Numbered from the stretch's first letter, positions 8,562-17,451 are shown. The stretch is 64,000 nt of DNA from JACVRN01 sp963715565 (GCA_963715565.1 OY970256.1:3038001-3102000), one strand, 5' to 3'. Made by a program: numbers and translations. The notes: generated by a model from the letters alone, not told the origin.

Positions 8562-8652
8562 GAAAAGCAGTGACAAGTGACGAGTGACAAGTGACAAGCA
8601 AGAAGAAGGTTTTAACTTGTCACTTGTCACTCGTCACTTGTCACTGCTTTTC
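8562..8652. repeat. Perfect 37-bp inverted repeat made of gtgacaa heptamers
   Basis: Left arm 8562-8598 and right arm 8616-8652 are exact complements with a 17-base loop. Each arm consists of near-identical gtgacaa/gtgacga units flanked by gaaaagca. It lies between the divergent cupin and aldo/keto reductase genes, so it is not a simple terminator for either. Confidence 0.92.
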
Positions 8653-8790
8653 TGATTTTCCTTACGCTTTTGTAACACAAGATGACGCCCCGGCAGAAGC
8701 GCTCTTGAGCGACGCGACGCCTTTCACGTATAGTTGCCTGCACGGAAAGCTCGGGCTTAAAAGTACGAACCATTTGAAGGAGAACAAGGG

Positions 8791-9909
8791 ATGCCTCTTC
8801 AGGGCTCAGCCTCGCTCGAAGGGACGGCGCGTTATCGCGAGCGCTTGAAAATGCGCGCCAACCCGAATCACTTTCGTCTCGAACAGAACCTCTGGCTCTC
8901 GTCCGTAGGCATCGGCACGTACCTCGGCGGCTGGGACGAAGACAAGGATACGGCCTACACCGACGCCATCTTTCGCGCCGTAGAGCTTGGCACAAACGTC
9001 ATAGACACGGCGGCCAACTATCGCTTTCAAAGAAGCGAGCGCGCGATAGGCTCTGCGCTCAAGGTGTTGACGGACACGAACACGAGCGCGCGTGATGAAT
9101 TGTTAATCTGCACCAAGGGCGGCTATCTGCCATTTGACAACGAGCCGCCGAAGGACGTGCGCCGCTATGTCGAAGAGACTTTTGTGAAGACGGGTGTGGC
9201 GAGCTTCTCGGACATCGTCGGCGGCAGCCATTGCATGACGCCAGAGTATCTTGAGCACCAGCTCGATCAATCGCTCTCGAACATGGATTTGACGACCGTG
9301 GATGTTTACTACGTCCACAATCCTGAGACGCAGCTTGGACACGTCTCACGCGAAGTGTTTGACGAGCGGCTGGCGGAAGCTTTTCAGATGTTCGAGCGTA
9401 TGCGCTCGAAAGGTAAGCTGCGCATGTACGGCGCGGCGACGTGGAACGGCTTCCGCGTCGCGCCCGATGCGCGCGAGCATCTTTCGCTTGAGCGCATGGT
9501 GGAGATAGCGCGCGAGGTCGGCGGAGATTTTCACGGCTTCCGCTTTATACAGCTTCCCTTTAACCTCGCGATGCCCGAAGCACTGGTCTTGCAGAACCAA
9601 TCATTAAACGGCGAGCGCGTCTCCGTGCTCGAAGCGGCGGGCGCGCTCGGCGTGACGGTCGTTGCCAGCGCCTCTATCCTGCAAGGCAAGGTCGCGCGCA
9701 ATCTACCGGAAGAGGTGCGCGAGCCGCTCGGCTCTCTCGCCACGGACGCGCAAACGGCCATACAGTTCGTGCGCTCCACACCCGGCATCACCACCGCGCT
9801 CGTCGGCATGAGCCGCATCGAGCACGTCGAAGAAAACCTGCAACTGGCGCGCGTAGAGCCCGTGCCCCCGGAAGATTACCAGAGGCTTTTCGCCTCATCA
9901 GGAGAATGA
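8791..9909 (+). CDS. Aldo/keto reductase
   Basis: A 372-residue NAD(P)H-dependent oxidoreductase of the aldo/keto reductase family, a TIM barrel. Visible marks: G-I-G-T-Y-L-G-G near residue 50, the catalytic Asp/Tyr segment V-I-D-T-A-A-N-Y-R (Asp and Tyr spaced as in the family), T-K-G-G-Y (Lys), V-D-V-Y-Y-V-H-N (catalytic His), and a C-terminal cofactor segment T-T-A-L-V-G-M-S-R. It has an AAGGAG site before the ATG at 8791. It is somewhat longer than usual (about 310-340) through its N terminus and middle insert. The aldehyde or ketone substrate is unknown. No operon partner; both sides carry repeat hairpins. Confidence 0.88.
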   Translation: MPLQGSASLEGTARYRERLKMRANPNHFRLEQNLWLSSVGIGTYLGGWDEDKDTAYTDAIFRAVELGTNVIDTAANYRFQRSERAIGSALKVLTDTNTSARDELLICTKGGYLPFDNEPPKDVRRYVEETFVKTGVASFSDIVGGSHCMTPEYLEHQLDQSLSNMDLTTVDVYYVHNPETQLGHVSREVFDERLAEAFQMFERMRSKGKLRMYGAATWNGFRVAPDAREHLSLERMVEIAREVGGDFHGFRFIQLPFNLAMPEALVLQNQSLNGERVSVLEAAGALGVTVVASASILQGKVARNLPEEVREPLGSLATDAQTAIQFVRSTPGITTALVGMSRIEHVEENLQLARVEPVPPEDYQRLFASSGE

Positions 9910-9910
9910 A

Positions 9911-10000
9911 AGCAGGGATGAGGGATGAGGGATGAGGGATGAAAAGGAAGCTATTGAACATTGAGTAGTTCTTCTTTCTTTACTTCATCCCTCATCCCTA
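9911..10000. repeat. Intergenic hairpin of gggatga heptamers
   Basis: Four gggatga units directly after the aldo/keto reductase stop (9914-9942) face ttcatccctcatcccta at about 9983-9999. It is an imperfect long hairpin between two plus-strand genes and is placed so that it could end transcription or protect the 3' end of the upstream message. Confidence 0.8.
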
Positions 10001-10016
10001 TTTTTGGAGGAAGGCA

Positions 10017-10361
10017 ATGGCGAAACGAGAGTTGAAATCCTTTGAGGAGTTCTGGCCGTATTACGTGGCGGAGCATAGCCAGCCTGCGACGCGTGTGCTG
10101 CACGCCGTCGGCACGACTACCGCTTTGGCGTGCGCGGCGACGCTCATCGCGCGCGGGAGGTGGCGCTGGCTGCCGCTCGCGCTTGTCCCCGGCTACGGCG
10201 CGGCGTGGGCTGCACATTTCTTTATCGAAAAGAACAAGCCCGCGACCTTTGATTATCCCCTGTGGTCGTTTCTTGCCGACTACAAGATGATCGGGCTCAT
10301 GGCCGCGGGGCGCATGGAAGCAGAGATAGAACGCCTAAAAGCAGTGACGAGTGACAGGTGA
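10017..10361 (+). CDS. Mpo1-like (DUF962) membrane protein
   Basis: A 114-residue protein of the DUF962/Mpo1 family. It has the family's N-terminal F-x-x-F-W-x-x-Y-x-x-x-H-x-x-x-x-x-R-x-x-H-x-x-G pattern, followed by two hydrophobic segments and a W-x-A-H-F-x-x-E-x-N-x-P-A-T-F motif. In yeast Mpo1 these His residues bind Fe and the enzyme alpha-oxidises 2-hydroxy fatty acids; bacterial members are less studied. GGAGG lies seven bases before the ATG. The last codons run into the next repeat hairpin. Confidence 0.85.
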   Translation: MAKRELKSFEEFWPYYVAEHSQPATRVLHAVGTTTALACAATLIARGRWRWLPLALVPGYGAAWAAHFFIEKNKPATFDYPLWSFLADYKMIGLMAAGRMEAEIERLKAVTSDR

Positions 10362-10458
10362 CAAGATAAAATCTTGTTCTTACCTGTTACCTGTCACCGT
10401 TCACCCATCACGGCTTTTCTTCTTGCTTGTCACCTGTCACTCGTCACTTGTCACTGTT
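10337..10458. repeat. Double hairpin of gtgacaa/gtgacgg-type repeats
   Basis: The left part (gcagtgacgagtgacaggtgacaag, 10340-10364) pairs with two later tracts, cttgttcttacctgttacctgtcac and cttgtcacctgtcactcgtcac. It spans the end of the Mpo1-like gene and the leader of the CocE-type hydrolase. Sequence units are the same as in the hairpin at 8562-8652. Confidence 0.8.
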
Positions 10459-10471
10459 CCTGGAGGTTCGC

Positions 10472-12373
10472 ATGAATCAATCGAAATCCCTCACTCCTCG
10501 TCTAGCCGTACTCTTCTGGCTGGGTCTTCTACTCCTCGCATCCACCGTCGAGCTACGCGCGCAAGCGCCCTACGACGTGCGCGCTCATTACACCAAGACC
10601 GAACATCAAATCGTGATGCGCGACGGCGTGAAGCTCTTTACGACTGTTTACGCGCCGCGCGATATGTCGAAGCAATATCCGATAATGCTGGTGAGGACGC
10701 CGTACAGCGTTCGGCCTTACGGGCCTGAGAGCTATCGTGACTCGCTCGGGCCTTCACAGGCTTTTACGGAAGAGGGCTACATCTTCGTTTATCAGGACGT
10801 GCGCGGGCGCTGGATGAGCGAGGGCGACTACGTCAACATACGCCCCATCAAGGTCAAAAAGGCGGGGCCGACCGACATAGACGAAAGCACGGACACGTAT
10901 GACACGATTGAGTGGCTCGTCAAAAACGTGCCGCGCAACACGGGTCGCGTAGGCATGTGGGGCATCTCTTATCCGGGCTTCTACGTTTCGCAAGGCTTGG
11001 TGAATTCTCACCCGGCGCTCGTCGCCGCCTCGCCTCAAGCGCCGATTGCAGATTGGTTCATAGGCGACGATTTTCATCACAACGGCGCGTTCTTTCTTCC
11101 ACATGCTTTTAACTTCTACGCGAACTTCGGACGCCCGCGACCGCGACCCACTACCGAAGGACCGCCCCCTTTTCGTCACGGCACGCCCGACGGCTACAAG
11201 TTCTTTCTGGAAATGGGTTCGCTCGCCAACGCCGACCGTCTTTACTACAAAGGCGACGTGGCCTTCTGGAACGAGGTCATGCAGCATCCCGATTACGACG
11301 AGTGGTGGCAGGAGCGCAGCATGCCGCAGCACTTGAAAAATATTCCGTCGCGCGTGGCCGTGATGACCGTCGGCGGGTGGTTCGACGCCGAAGACCTCTA
11401 CGGCGCGCTCAAGACCTACGAAGCTATTGAACGCCAGAACCCGAAGGCCAATAACACGCTGGTCATGGGGCCGTGGTATCACGGCGGATGGGCGGGCTCT
11501 ACGGGCGAGGGACTCGGCGACATACGCTTCGGCGCGAAGACGGGCGAGTTTTATCGCGCGGAGATAGAGCTGCCGTTTTTTAACTGCGCTCTGAAAGCAA
11601 AGTGCGAAGGCGGCACGCGGCCAGAGGCTTACGTCTTCGAGACCGGCTCGAACCGTTGGCGAAAGTATGACACGTGGCCGCCGAAGGGAGCGCAAGAGAC
11701 GGCGCTCTACTTACAGCCTCAGGGAGGGCTTTCGTTCTCGCAGCCCGCGAACACGACCCGTCAGGATTTTGACGAGTACGTGAGCGACCCCGCTCGTCCC
11801 GTGCCTTTCATCAACGACATAGCCATCGGCATGACGCGCGAGTACATGGTTGACGACCAGCGTTTCGCTTCACGCCGCACGGACGTTTTGACTTACCAGA
11901 CAGAGCCGCTCAAGGAAGACCTGACGGTCGCGGGGCCCGTGCCCGTGAGCATCTTTGTTTCCACGACGGGGACGGACTCGGACTTTATCGTCAAGGTGAT
12001 TGACGTTTACCCGGACGATGCGCCCGACAACGAGCCGAACCCTGCGGGCGTACGCATGGGCGGCTACCAGATGATGGTGCGCGGCGAGCCCTTCCGCGCG
12101 CGTTACCGCGAGAGCTTCTCCAAACCTCTGGCGATGACGCCGAACCGCGTCACCAAAATTGATTTCCGGATGCCCGACATCAATCACACCTTTCTCAAAG
12201 GCCACCGCATCATGGTGCAAATCCAGAGCACCTGGTTTCCGCTCGTAGACCGCAACCCGCAAAAGTTCGTCAACATCTACGAAGCCACCGACGCGGATTT
12301 TCAAAAAGCCACGCAGCGCATCTACCGTTCCGCGAAATTAAATTCCGCAGTGCGCCTGTTTGTTATAAAGTAG
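10472..12373 (+). CDS. CocE/NonD family alpha/beta hydrolase, exported
   Basis: A 633-residue secreted serine hydrolase. Residues 1-31 are a signal peptide (basic start, L-A-V-L-F-W-L-G-L-L-L-L-A-S core, A-Q-A-type cleavage). The body is the X-Pro dipeptidyl-peptidase (S15)/cocaine esterase fold: nucleophile in G-I-S-Y-P-G (GxSYxG) near residue 155, G-G-W-F-D with the acid Asp, W-Y-H-G-G with the likely catalytic His, and a C-terminal jelly-roll domain (D-L-T-V-A-G-P-V-P-V). It likely hydrolyses an ester or amide in the periplasm. I start at 10472 because GGAGG precedes it; an upstream in-frame start only translates the repeat hairpin. Confidence 0.88.
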   Translation: MNQSKSLTPRLAVLFWLGLLLLASTVELRAQAPYDVRAHYTKTEHQIVMRDGVKLFTTVYAPRDMSKQYPIMLVRTPYSVRPYGPESYRDSLGPSQAFTEEGYIFVYQDVRGRWMSEGDYVNIRPIKVKKAGPTDIDESTDTYDTIEWLVKNVPRNTGRVGMWGISYPGFYVSQGLVNSHPALVAASPQAPIADWFIGDDFHHNGAFFLPHAFNFYANFGRPRPRPTTEGPPPFRHGTPDGYKFFLEMGSLANADRLYYKGDVAFWNEVMQHPDYDEWWQERSMPQHLKNIPSRVAVMTVGGWFDAEDLYGALKTYEAIERQNPKANNTLVMGPWYHGGWAGSTGEGLGDIRFGAKTGEFYRAEIELPFFNCALKAKCEGGTRPEAYVFETGSNRWRKYDTWPPKGAQETALYLQPQGGLSFSQPANTTRQDFDEYVSDPARPVPFINDIAIGMTREYMVDDQRFASRRTDVLTYQTEPLKEDLTVAGPVPVSIFVSTTGTDSDFIVKVIDVYPDDAPDNEPNPAGVRMGGYQMMVRGEPFRARYRESFSKPLAMTPNRVTKIDFRMPDINHTFLKGHRIMVQIQSTWFPLVDRNPQKFVNIYEATDADFQKATQRIYRSAKLNSAVRLFVIK

Positions 12374-12395
12374 TGCGTAAGGAGCTATGTAGACG

Positions 12396-12797
12396 ATGGC
12401 CGATGAGGCTGAGGACAAAGAGTCGCACATCAGCGTCGAGCAGGAATTGAGACGCAAGAATGAAGAGTGGGTGCGCGCGCTCGTCAATCGCGACGGCGCA
12501 GCCTTGGGGCTCCTCATGGCCGACGATTGTATTTTCACGTACCCGCTCGAAGGCGACGACAAGGCGCAGTTCATCAATGACATCCAGACGGGCGAGATTG
12601 TCGTCGAATATCTGGATAGCGATAATGTGGACGTGCGAATTTATGGTACGACAGCCATCGTGAGTGTGCGCGACACGGCCAAGTGGCTCTACTCGGGCCG
12701 GGAAATTTCGGGCCAGTACCGCAGCCTTCACGTCTACGCCAAGCGCGACGCGGGCTGGCAGATCGTCGCCATACAGTCCTGCCCAATCAAGGGATGA
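12396..12797 (+). CDS. NTF2-like (DUF4440/SnoaL-type) protein
   Basis: A 133-residue NTF2-fold protein: N-terminal helix with R-R-K-N-E-E-W-V-R-A-L-V-N-R-D-G-A-A-L, then L-M-A-D-D-C-I-F-T-Y-P, then strands (V-E-Y-L-D-S-D-N-V-D-V-R-I-Y-G-T-T-A-I-V) and C-terminal G-W-Q-I-V-A-I-Q-S. This is the DUF4440-type pattern, which includes ketosteroid isomerase-like proteins and adaptor domains. The role is unknown. It begins 22 bp after the hydrolase, so co-transcription is likely. Confidence 0.75.
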   Translation: MADEAEDKESHISVEQELRRKNEEWVRALVNRDGAALGLLMADDCIFTYPLEGDDKAQFINDIQTGEIVVEYLDSDNVDVRIYGTTAIVSVRDTAKWLYSGREISGQYRSLHVYAKRDAGWQIVAIQSCPIKG

Positions 12798-12915
12798 GGG
12801 CGGAGGGATGAGGGATGAAGTAAGAATGAGTGATTGATTCAATTGACGCTTTCACTCAAACCCTTTCATCCCTCCGCCCTCATCCCTCATCCTTCTTTTC
12901 ATCTCTCATCCCTTC
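12791..12915. repeat. Intergenic hairpin of gggatga heptamers, convergent genes
   Basis: The arm gggatgagggcggagggatgagggatgaa (12791-12819) faces its complement at about 12866-12893, with further catccct units to 12912. It sits between convergent genes and supplies the C-terminal codons of the methyltransferase (E-G-M-R-D-E-K-K-D-E-G). Confidence 0.82.
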
Positions 12916-13806
12916 ACATGTGCATACGTTCTCGCCTTCGGCCAGGGTGGCATCCGGCAAGTTGTAATTGAGCAGGTAAGTGTCTCTGAACTTTTCGTGT
13001 GTGGCTAATTCCCTGAGCACGAATCCGCGTGTGTGTAGAAAGCTTTCCAGGTCGTCCCTTTTCAAACTCCATTTAAAAGGCTCTTTGCGTAGATGCAGCC
13101 AGAGACGGACGAGCCACGTCGAGCGGCGAAAGCTTGCCCTGCCCTTCGCGTCCGGCTCCATAAAGGTGAAGATGAAGCGGCTGCTGTTTGTACGGCGAAC
13201 GGAATCAAAGAGGCGCTCGACATCCGGCTGCTCAAGATACATGAGCACGCCTTCGGAGAGAAAGAACGTTTTTAGATTCGCGTCGTAGAGGGAAGAAGCG
13301 GCGAGAGTCGCGGCCCAATCTTCACGCTGAAAATCCACGTGTAGGAGCTTGAGATTCGGGCGCGAGAGATGGCGCGTTCTTATCACTTCAAGCTTGATGC
13401 GCTGTGTGGCTTCGTGGTCAAGCTCGAAGAAATTAACTTGCGGAAACTCAGCGCAGAGGCGCAGCGCCAGAGTATCCAGCCCGCCGCCCAAGACCACCAC
13501 TTGAGTAAAGCCTTCTTGAAGGCTCGCGCGCACCTGTTGCTCTATGTGACGTTTACGCAGCGCCTGATGCAGCGCCAGACCGGGAATGGTGATGCGTTCG
13601 TGTGCGCGCCTGAGATGTTGAAACCAACGCTCGCCCGAGCGTTTGACGAAGGTGTGGCCCTCGGGCGAGAAAGCTTCGACGAGCAGGGCGGTGAGGTGCG
13701 CCGCTTCGGGCGAGACCAGAGAGGCGAGGCGAGCGTTGCCGCTGACCAGCAATATATTCTGCGCGACCACGTTCGCCGTCGCGCTCGGTACGTTATCTTT
13801 CATCAT
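12880..13806 (-). CDS. SAM-dependent methyltransferase, LCMT/PPM1-like family
   Basis: A 308-residue class I methyltransferase of the leucine carboxyl methyltransferase-like group. The SAM site is V-V-V-L-G-G-G-L-D-T-L-A-L-R (the GGGLDT motif), with F-F-E-L-D-H-E-A-T-Q after strand 2 and the conserved R-H near residue 90. This group methylates carboxyl groups of proteins or small molecules and often sits in natural-product clusters. It is the last of a minus-strand run (gaps 57, 0-3 and 3 bp upstream) with the GH3-like, epimerase and di-iron genes. The terminal dozen residues are encoded by the repeat hairpin and are probably not functional. Confidence 0.83.
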   Translation of the reverse strand: MMKDNVPSATANVVAQNILLVSGNARLASLVSPEAAHLTALLVEAFSPEGHTFVKRSGERWFQHLRRAHERITIPGLALHQALRKRHIEQQVRASLQEGFTQVVVLGGGLDTLALRLCAEFPQVNFFELDHEATQRIKLEVIRTRHLSRPNLKLLHVDFQREDWAATLAASSLYDANLKTFFLSEGVLMYLEQPDVERLFDSVRRTNSSRFIFTFMEPDAKGRASFRRSTWLVRLWLHLRKEPFKWSLKRDDLESFLHTRGFVLRELATHEKFRDTYLLNYNLPDATLAEGENVCTCEGMRDEKKDEG

Positions 13807-13863
13807 TCAGACGAGCCGCTTGCACGGCTTCTCACTATGCGCGTCCCTTCTTGAAAATCCGGC

Positions 13864-15561
13864 TCATGCTGCAACGCTTGCGGAAGATTTGAGACGGGCT
13901 ATTGTCTCCACGGTCGCGACGATCTCGCTGCGGTCTTCGTCGCGCGGCTCACGGCATAGAATCTGCCACTTGTATTGAGTGTCGCGGCGGCCCTCCAGTA
14001 GATGGCGGCGCGTGGCACGAGCGGCCCACCCGCGCGCCATCAGATGAAGACAGGGCGTTGCGAGCCTCTTCGAGCGTCGCTTCTGGTCATACTCTATGTT
14101 GACGCGACAAAGCGCGCGGTCAAGAAAAGGCAGCACCTCCATCTGTAAGAGCGAGCGTGCGACGTCGCCTTCCAGCTCCAGATAGATTTCGTAGCGGGCA
14201 AGTTGCGTGTCCGGCGCGGCGCGAAATTGTTCTACAGAGAGATTGAAACGGCGTGCCGCTTCTGCGACGGCTTCTATGAAATGATTGACGTGCATTTTCT
14301 CGCCCGTGATGTCACACATCTCTCCGCCCTTGCGTATGAAGGAAAGAAGCGGCGCGCGTCCCTTGTGTCCGGTCACCTCCACGATGTCGTTAATACGATA
14401 GCGATAGAGGCCGCCGCGTGTCGTCAAAAGAATACTGTAACGACGTCCCTCTTCAAGCTCGTGGCTCGAAAGCACGTTGGGCTGCGTGGACTCCGCTTCT
14501 TCTTCCGGGATGAACTCGTAATAGTTGCTTTGCAAAGCGAGCAAGCCCGCAGGCGTTTCATCAACGTAAGGAACGGTGACGCGCCCCTCGCTCGCTATGT
14601 AGCCAAGATCGCGCAAAGGCGTTGCGCCGAAAAGCTGGCGCAGGCGGCCAACACGCGTGCCCGCGCTCCCGCCCATCCAACAGCCTATGAGCTGAAGCTC
14701 GGGCCAGCAATCCGAGAGCAGCAACCTGCCGCGCTTTGCCACGACTCGCTCAAGCTCGCGCGCACGCAGAGGCGCAGGCCGGAGCTTTGCGGCGAGACGC
14801 ATGCAAACATTCGCCTGCTTTGACGCTGCGAGACCGAGCGTGCCGTCGTGCATGGCGCGTATAATTTTTTCTTCGTTCTCCGCGACGACTTCTGCTAGAC
14901 GTAGCAGCGTGGCCGGGTTGGGCGTGGCGATGAGAGAGACCTTGCGCGCAAGCGCAAAGCGCGCGACGGCGAAATAGCGTTCGTCATAATCATCAAGCTC
15001 CGCGACTTCGTAGGGCACAGCGTAGGCGCGTCGCACGAGCCACGGAATATTTTTGTAGATGAGACCGGAAGCGCTGCCGTAAGGGATGCCCTGCGGCATG
15101 CGGCCTTCGACGGCACGCCCGACGATGCCTACAGAGGCGTGCTCCAACAGCTTTGTATGATCACGCTCCGCGCGATAAAGCCACTGGCACATGAGTCCAG
15201 CCGTCTCTCTTTGCGCGTCCGGCGTGACGGGGATGTACTTGGGCTCGCCGGTCGTCCCGCTCGTCATCGTCAACATCAAAGGCTCCTGTGCAGTGAGCAC
15301 ACGACGCTCGCCCGCGATGATGCGATTGATGTAAGGGCGAAAATCTTCGTACTCGCGTATGGGAACGTGGCGGCGAAAATCCGCTTCGGTGTGAATAGCG
15401 CGAAAGCCGTGCATGCGACCGAAAGAGGTTTCCACGTTGCGCCGCACTAGATTAAGCAGCACGTCGCGCTGCGTGGCGCAGGGGTCGGCGCAAGCTTTAT
15501 CAAGGAGGAAGCTACTGATAGACCCGCGCACCGTTCGCGGGATGCTGTGAAGCTTGAGCAT
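13864..15561 (-). CDS. GH3-family acyl-adenylate/amido synthetase-like protein
   Basis: A 565-residue member of the GH3 family, named for plant enzymes that adenylate jasmonate or auxin and join it to amino acids. It shows L-T-M-T-S-G-T-T-G-E-P-K-Y-I-P-V (ATP-binding P-loop-like motif), Y-I-A-S-E-G-R (second motif) and Y-R-Y-R-I-N-D-I-V-E-V-T-G (the YRxRxGDxV motif with N in place of G). The family belongs to the ANL superfamily. Bacterial members are mostly uncharacterised. It directly follows the epimerase gene and precedes the methyltransferase gene, so it may activate a carboxylic acid that is then conjugated. The start is the ATG at 15561, with a GTG just before. Confidence 0.87.
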   Translation of the reverse strand: MLKLHSIPRTVRGSISSFLLDKACADPCATQRDVLLNLVRRNVETSFGRMHGFRAIHTEADFRRHVPIREYEDFRPYINRIIAGERRVLTAQEPLMLTMTSGTTGEPKYIPVTPDAQRETAGLMCQWLYRAERDHTKLLEHASVGIVGRAVEGRMPQGIPYGSASGLIYKNIPWLVRRAYAVPYEVAELDDYDERYFAVARFALARKVSLIATPNPATLLRLAEVVAENEEKIIRAMHDGTLGLAASKQANVCMRLAAKLRPAPLRARELERVVAKRGRLLLSDCWPELQLIGCWMGGSAGTRVGRLRQLFGATPLRDLGYIASEGRVTVPYVDETPAGLLALQSNYYEFIPEEEAESTQPNVLSSHELEEGRRYSILLTTRGGLYRYRINDIVEVTGHKGRAPLLSFIRKGGEMCDITGEKMHVNHFIEAVAEAARRFNLSVEQFRAAPDTQLARYEIYLELEGDVARSLLQMEVLPFLDRALCRVNIEYDQKRRSKRLATPCLHLMARGWAARATRRHLLEGRRDTQYKWQILCREPRDEDRSEIVATVETIARLKSSASVAA

Positions 15562-15564
15562 CAC

Positions 15565-16728
15565 TCACCGTTCCTTTCCAAGATGAAGCACAACGACGGC
15601 GCGTCTCTCTAAAACTTCTTCGCGCACGTTGACTCCGAGCCCCTGACCTCTTAACAGCGAAGCGCGCCCGCCGTGGCCGAAATGCACGGGCTCGCGGCTC
15701 ACGTCTTCCTCAAGCAGCAGCGTGCCGTAAGAGCCTTCAACAAAAGCGACACTTTCAAGATGAGCAACAAGATGGCGCGCTGCCGCCGAGAGAATGGCCG
15801 TTTCGCCTACCTGACAACCGACCTGCAAGCGTATGCCGTTGGCTTCGGCCATGCGTGCAACGCGCAGCGTGCGCGCGAGCCCTCCGCACTTTGAAAGACG
15901 CAGGTTGAAGAAATCGCACGCGTCCGTATTGATGAGCGCGCGTGCGTCCGCGAGCGTGACTATGGATTCGTCTGCCATGATGGGGATGCTGGAATGCGCC
16001 CGTACCTTTGCAAGCTCGTCGGGAGAGCCGTGCGGTATAGGTTGCTCGAAGGCTTCTATCCCGAAGCCTTCGAGCGCTTGCGCAATCAAGATTGCACGGC
16101 GCGCGTCGTAAGCGCCGTTGGCATCAACGCGCAGGCTTGCATCCGATCCGAGCGTCTCGCGTATGGCGGCGAGGCGTGCGCGCTCGTCTCCATCACCGAT
16201 TTTGATTTTGACTTCGCGGATGCCGAAGAGCTTTAACTGGCGAGCGCGTTTGACAGCCTGCGAGATGGAGCCAGAAGAGATGACGCCGCTATAGACGACC
16301 GCCGTGCGGCGCGGGGGAAGAATCTCTGCGAGCGACATATGCTGCCGTCGCAAGAGGCAATCCGTGAGAGCAAGCTCGACGGCGCAGCGCGCCGCGTGAA
16401 AGGCCCGAACGCCCTCGCACGTTTTGTCAGGCAGCGATTCTTCAACTTCCATCAGCGCGCGAAGCGGATCGGCGTTCGGAACTATGTTCGCGTAGTCTTG
16501 CGCGGCGACCGCCGGCCACAACACGCGCCGGATATGCTCAATGCTTTTCTCGACCGTCTCGCCCGTGACGTAGGGCCGCGCGACACCTTCACCATAGCCG
16601 GTCGTGCCGTCCTCCGCAGTGAGCCTGACGACGATTGCGTCGGAGAATTTCCTTTCGCGCGCGCTGTGCGCGAAGGCTTCCGTAAAGGGAATGCGCAGGG
16701 CGTAGATTGTAGAGCCTGTAATCTTCAT
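15565..16728 (-). CDS. Enolase-superfamily enzyme, dipeptide epimerase / muconate cycloisomerase type
   Basis: A 387-residue enzyme of the MLE subgroup. It has a capping domain, then a barrel with catalytic K-x-K (V-K-I-K-I-G), metal ligands D (L-R-V-D-A-N-G-A-Y), E (F-E-Q-P-I) and D (M-A-D-E-S-I), and the K on the opposite face (L-R-L-S-K-C-G-G). These residues abstract and replace the alpha proton of a carboxylate. L-Ala-D/L-Glu epimerase-like dipeptide epimerases have this motif set, but so do N-succinylamino acid racemases. Three bases separate it from the upstream di-iron gene and none from the GH3 gene. Confidence 0.87.
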   Translation of the reverse strand: MKITGSTIYALRIPFTEAFAHSARERKFSDAIVVRLTAEDGTTGYGEGVARPYVTGETVEKSIEHIRRVLWPAVAAQDYANIVPNADPLRALMEVEESLPDKTCEGVRAFHAARCAVELALTDCLLRRQHMSLAEILPPRRTAVVYSGVISSGSISQAVKRARQLKLFGIREVKIKIGDGDERARLAAIRETLGSDASLRVDANGAYDARRAILIAQALEGFGIEAFEQPIPHGSPDELAKVRAHSSIPIMADESIVTLADARALINTDACDFFNLRLSKCGGLARTLRVARMAEANGIRLQVGCQVGETAILSAAARHLVAHLESVAFVEGSYGTLLLEEDVSREPVHFGHGGRASLLRGQGLGVNVREEVLERRAVVVLHLGKER

Positions 16729-16731
16729 CGC

Positions 16732-17451
16732 TTAAGAGCGTGCGTGCGAGCGCGTTTCGCTGCCTGCGCTTTGGTGGCCGAAGTAACGTTTGACGAAAAC
16801 ATTTTCGCGGAAAGTTATTTCGAGAATCGTCTGCGCTTCCAACGTGTCAAACTCGTAAGCAGCTATGTAGCCCGCCACCGCGTCCAGACCCTCTTCCGCG
16901 TGACGCGCGTCCACTTCCGCGTGATGGTAGAACCACTCCAAAGCACGCGCGGGCAATTGCCTGTGGTCGCGTAAGAATGAAGCCATGCGCGAAGACATGC
17001 GCGAGAGCATCCATTCAAACGAGACCGTTTCAAGCAACACGCCGAAGCCGAATTCCCTGAGCGTCGCGTAAAGAATCGGAGAGGCGATGATGCGATAGAG
17101 CTCATCCTCCGCTTCGCGTTCAAGGCGAGCGCAGCGCGCTTCGTCAAAGCCCGCCGCCTTCATCAGCTCGACCAAAAGAGACGGGTGCGAGATGCCCGCG
17201 CCATTCGCATCGAGCCCCAATTCTTCGAGCATGTTGTCCTTGAGCTTGGAGGCTTCCCCCGTAGGCGCGACCGCGAAGAGAAAGGCCAGGATGTGCGGGC
17301 TTTTCAAGTGACTACGGCAGACGCCTTCGATGAAGCGTTCGTAGTCTGCACGGGAAGCCGCGCCGCGTTCCAGAGCTTGAAACTCGACGCGAGCCGCGAA
17401 CTCTTCAGTCTGTTTCCCATATTCTGATTCGACCAGAGAACGAAGATTCAT
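16732..17451 (-). CDS. Haem-oxygenase-like di-iron oxidase (HDO/TenA-like family)
   Basis: A 239-residue all-helical protein of the haem-oxygenase-like fold. The second metal site is seen as H-H-A-E-V-D-A-R-H, with His, Asp and His spaced i, i+4, i+7 as in CADD and other di-iron oxidases. A Glu in L-L-E-T-V-S-F-E and E-E-L plus S-H-P-S upstream supply the other expected ligands. Characterised relatives cleave or hydroxylate carboxylic acids and amino acids using O2. I use the ATG at 17451, preceded by GGGAG; the frame remains open for 29 codons upstream without a better start. It heads a four-gene run with epimerase, GH3 and methyltransferase genes. Confidence 0.8.
   Translation of the reverse strand: MNLRSLVESEYGKQTEEFAARVEFQALERGAASRADYERFIEGVCRSHLKSPHILAFLFAVAPTGEASKLKDNMLEELGLDANGAGISHPSLLVELMKAAGFDEARCARLEREAEDELYRIIASPILYATLREFGFGVLLETVSFEWMLSRMSSRMASFLRDHRQLPARALEWFYHHAEVDARHAEEGLDAVAGYIAAYEFDTLEAQTILEITFRENVFVKRYFGHQSAGSETRSHARS

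Noticed and set aside
8562..8652. CRISPR array from the repeated gtgacaa units
   Set aside because: Units are 7 bp, in tandem and inverted; there are no spacers of constant length.
10754..11695. 313-residue minus-strand ORF
   Set aside because: Antisense to the CocE-type hydrolase with its signal peptide and active-site motifs; no family features of its own.
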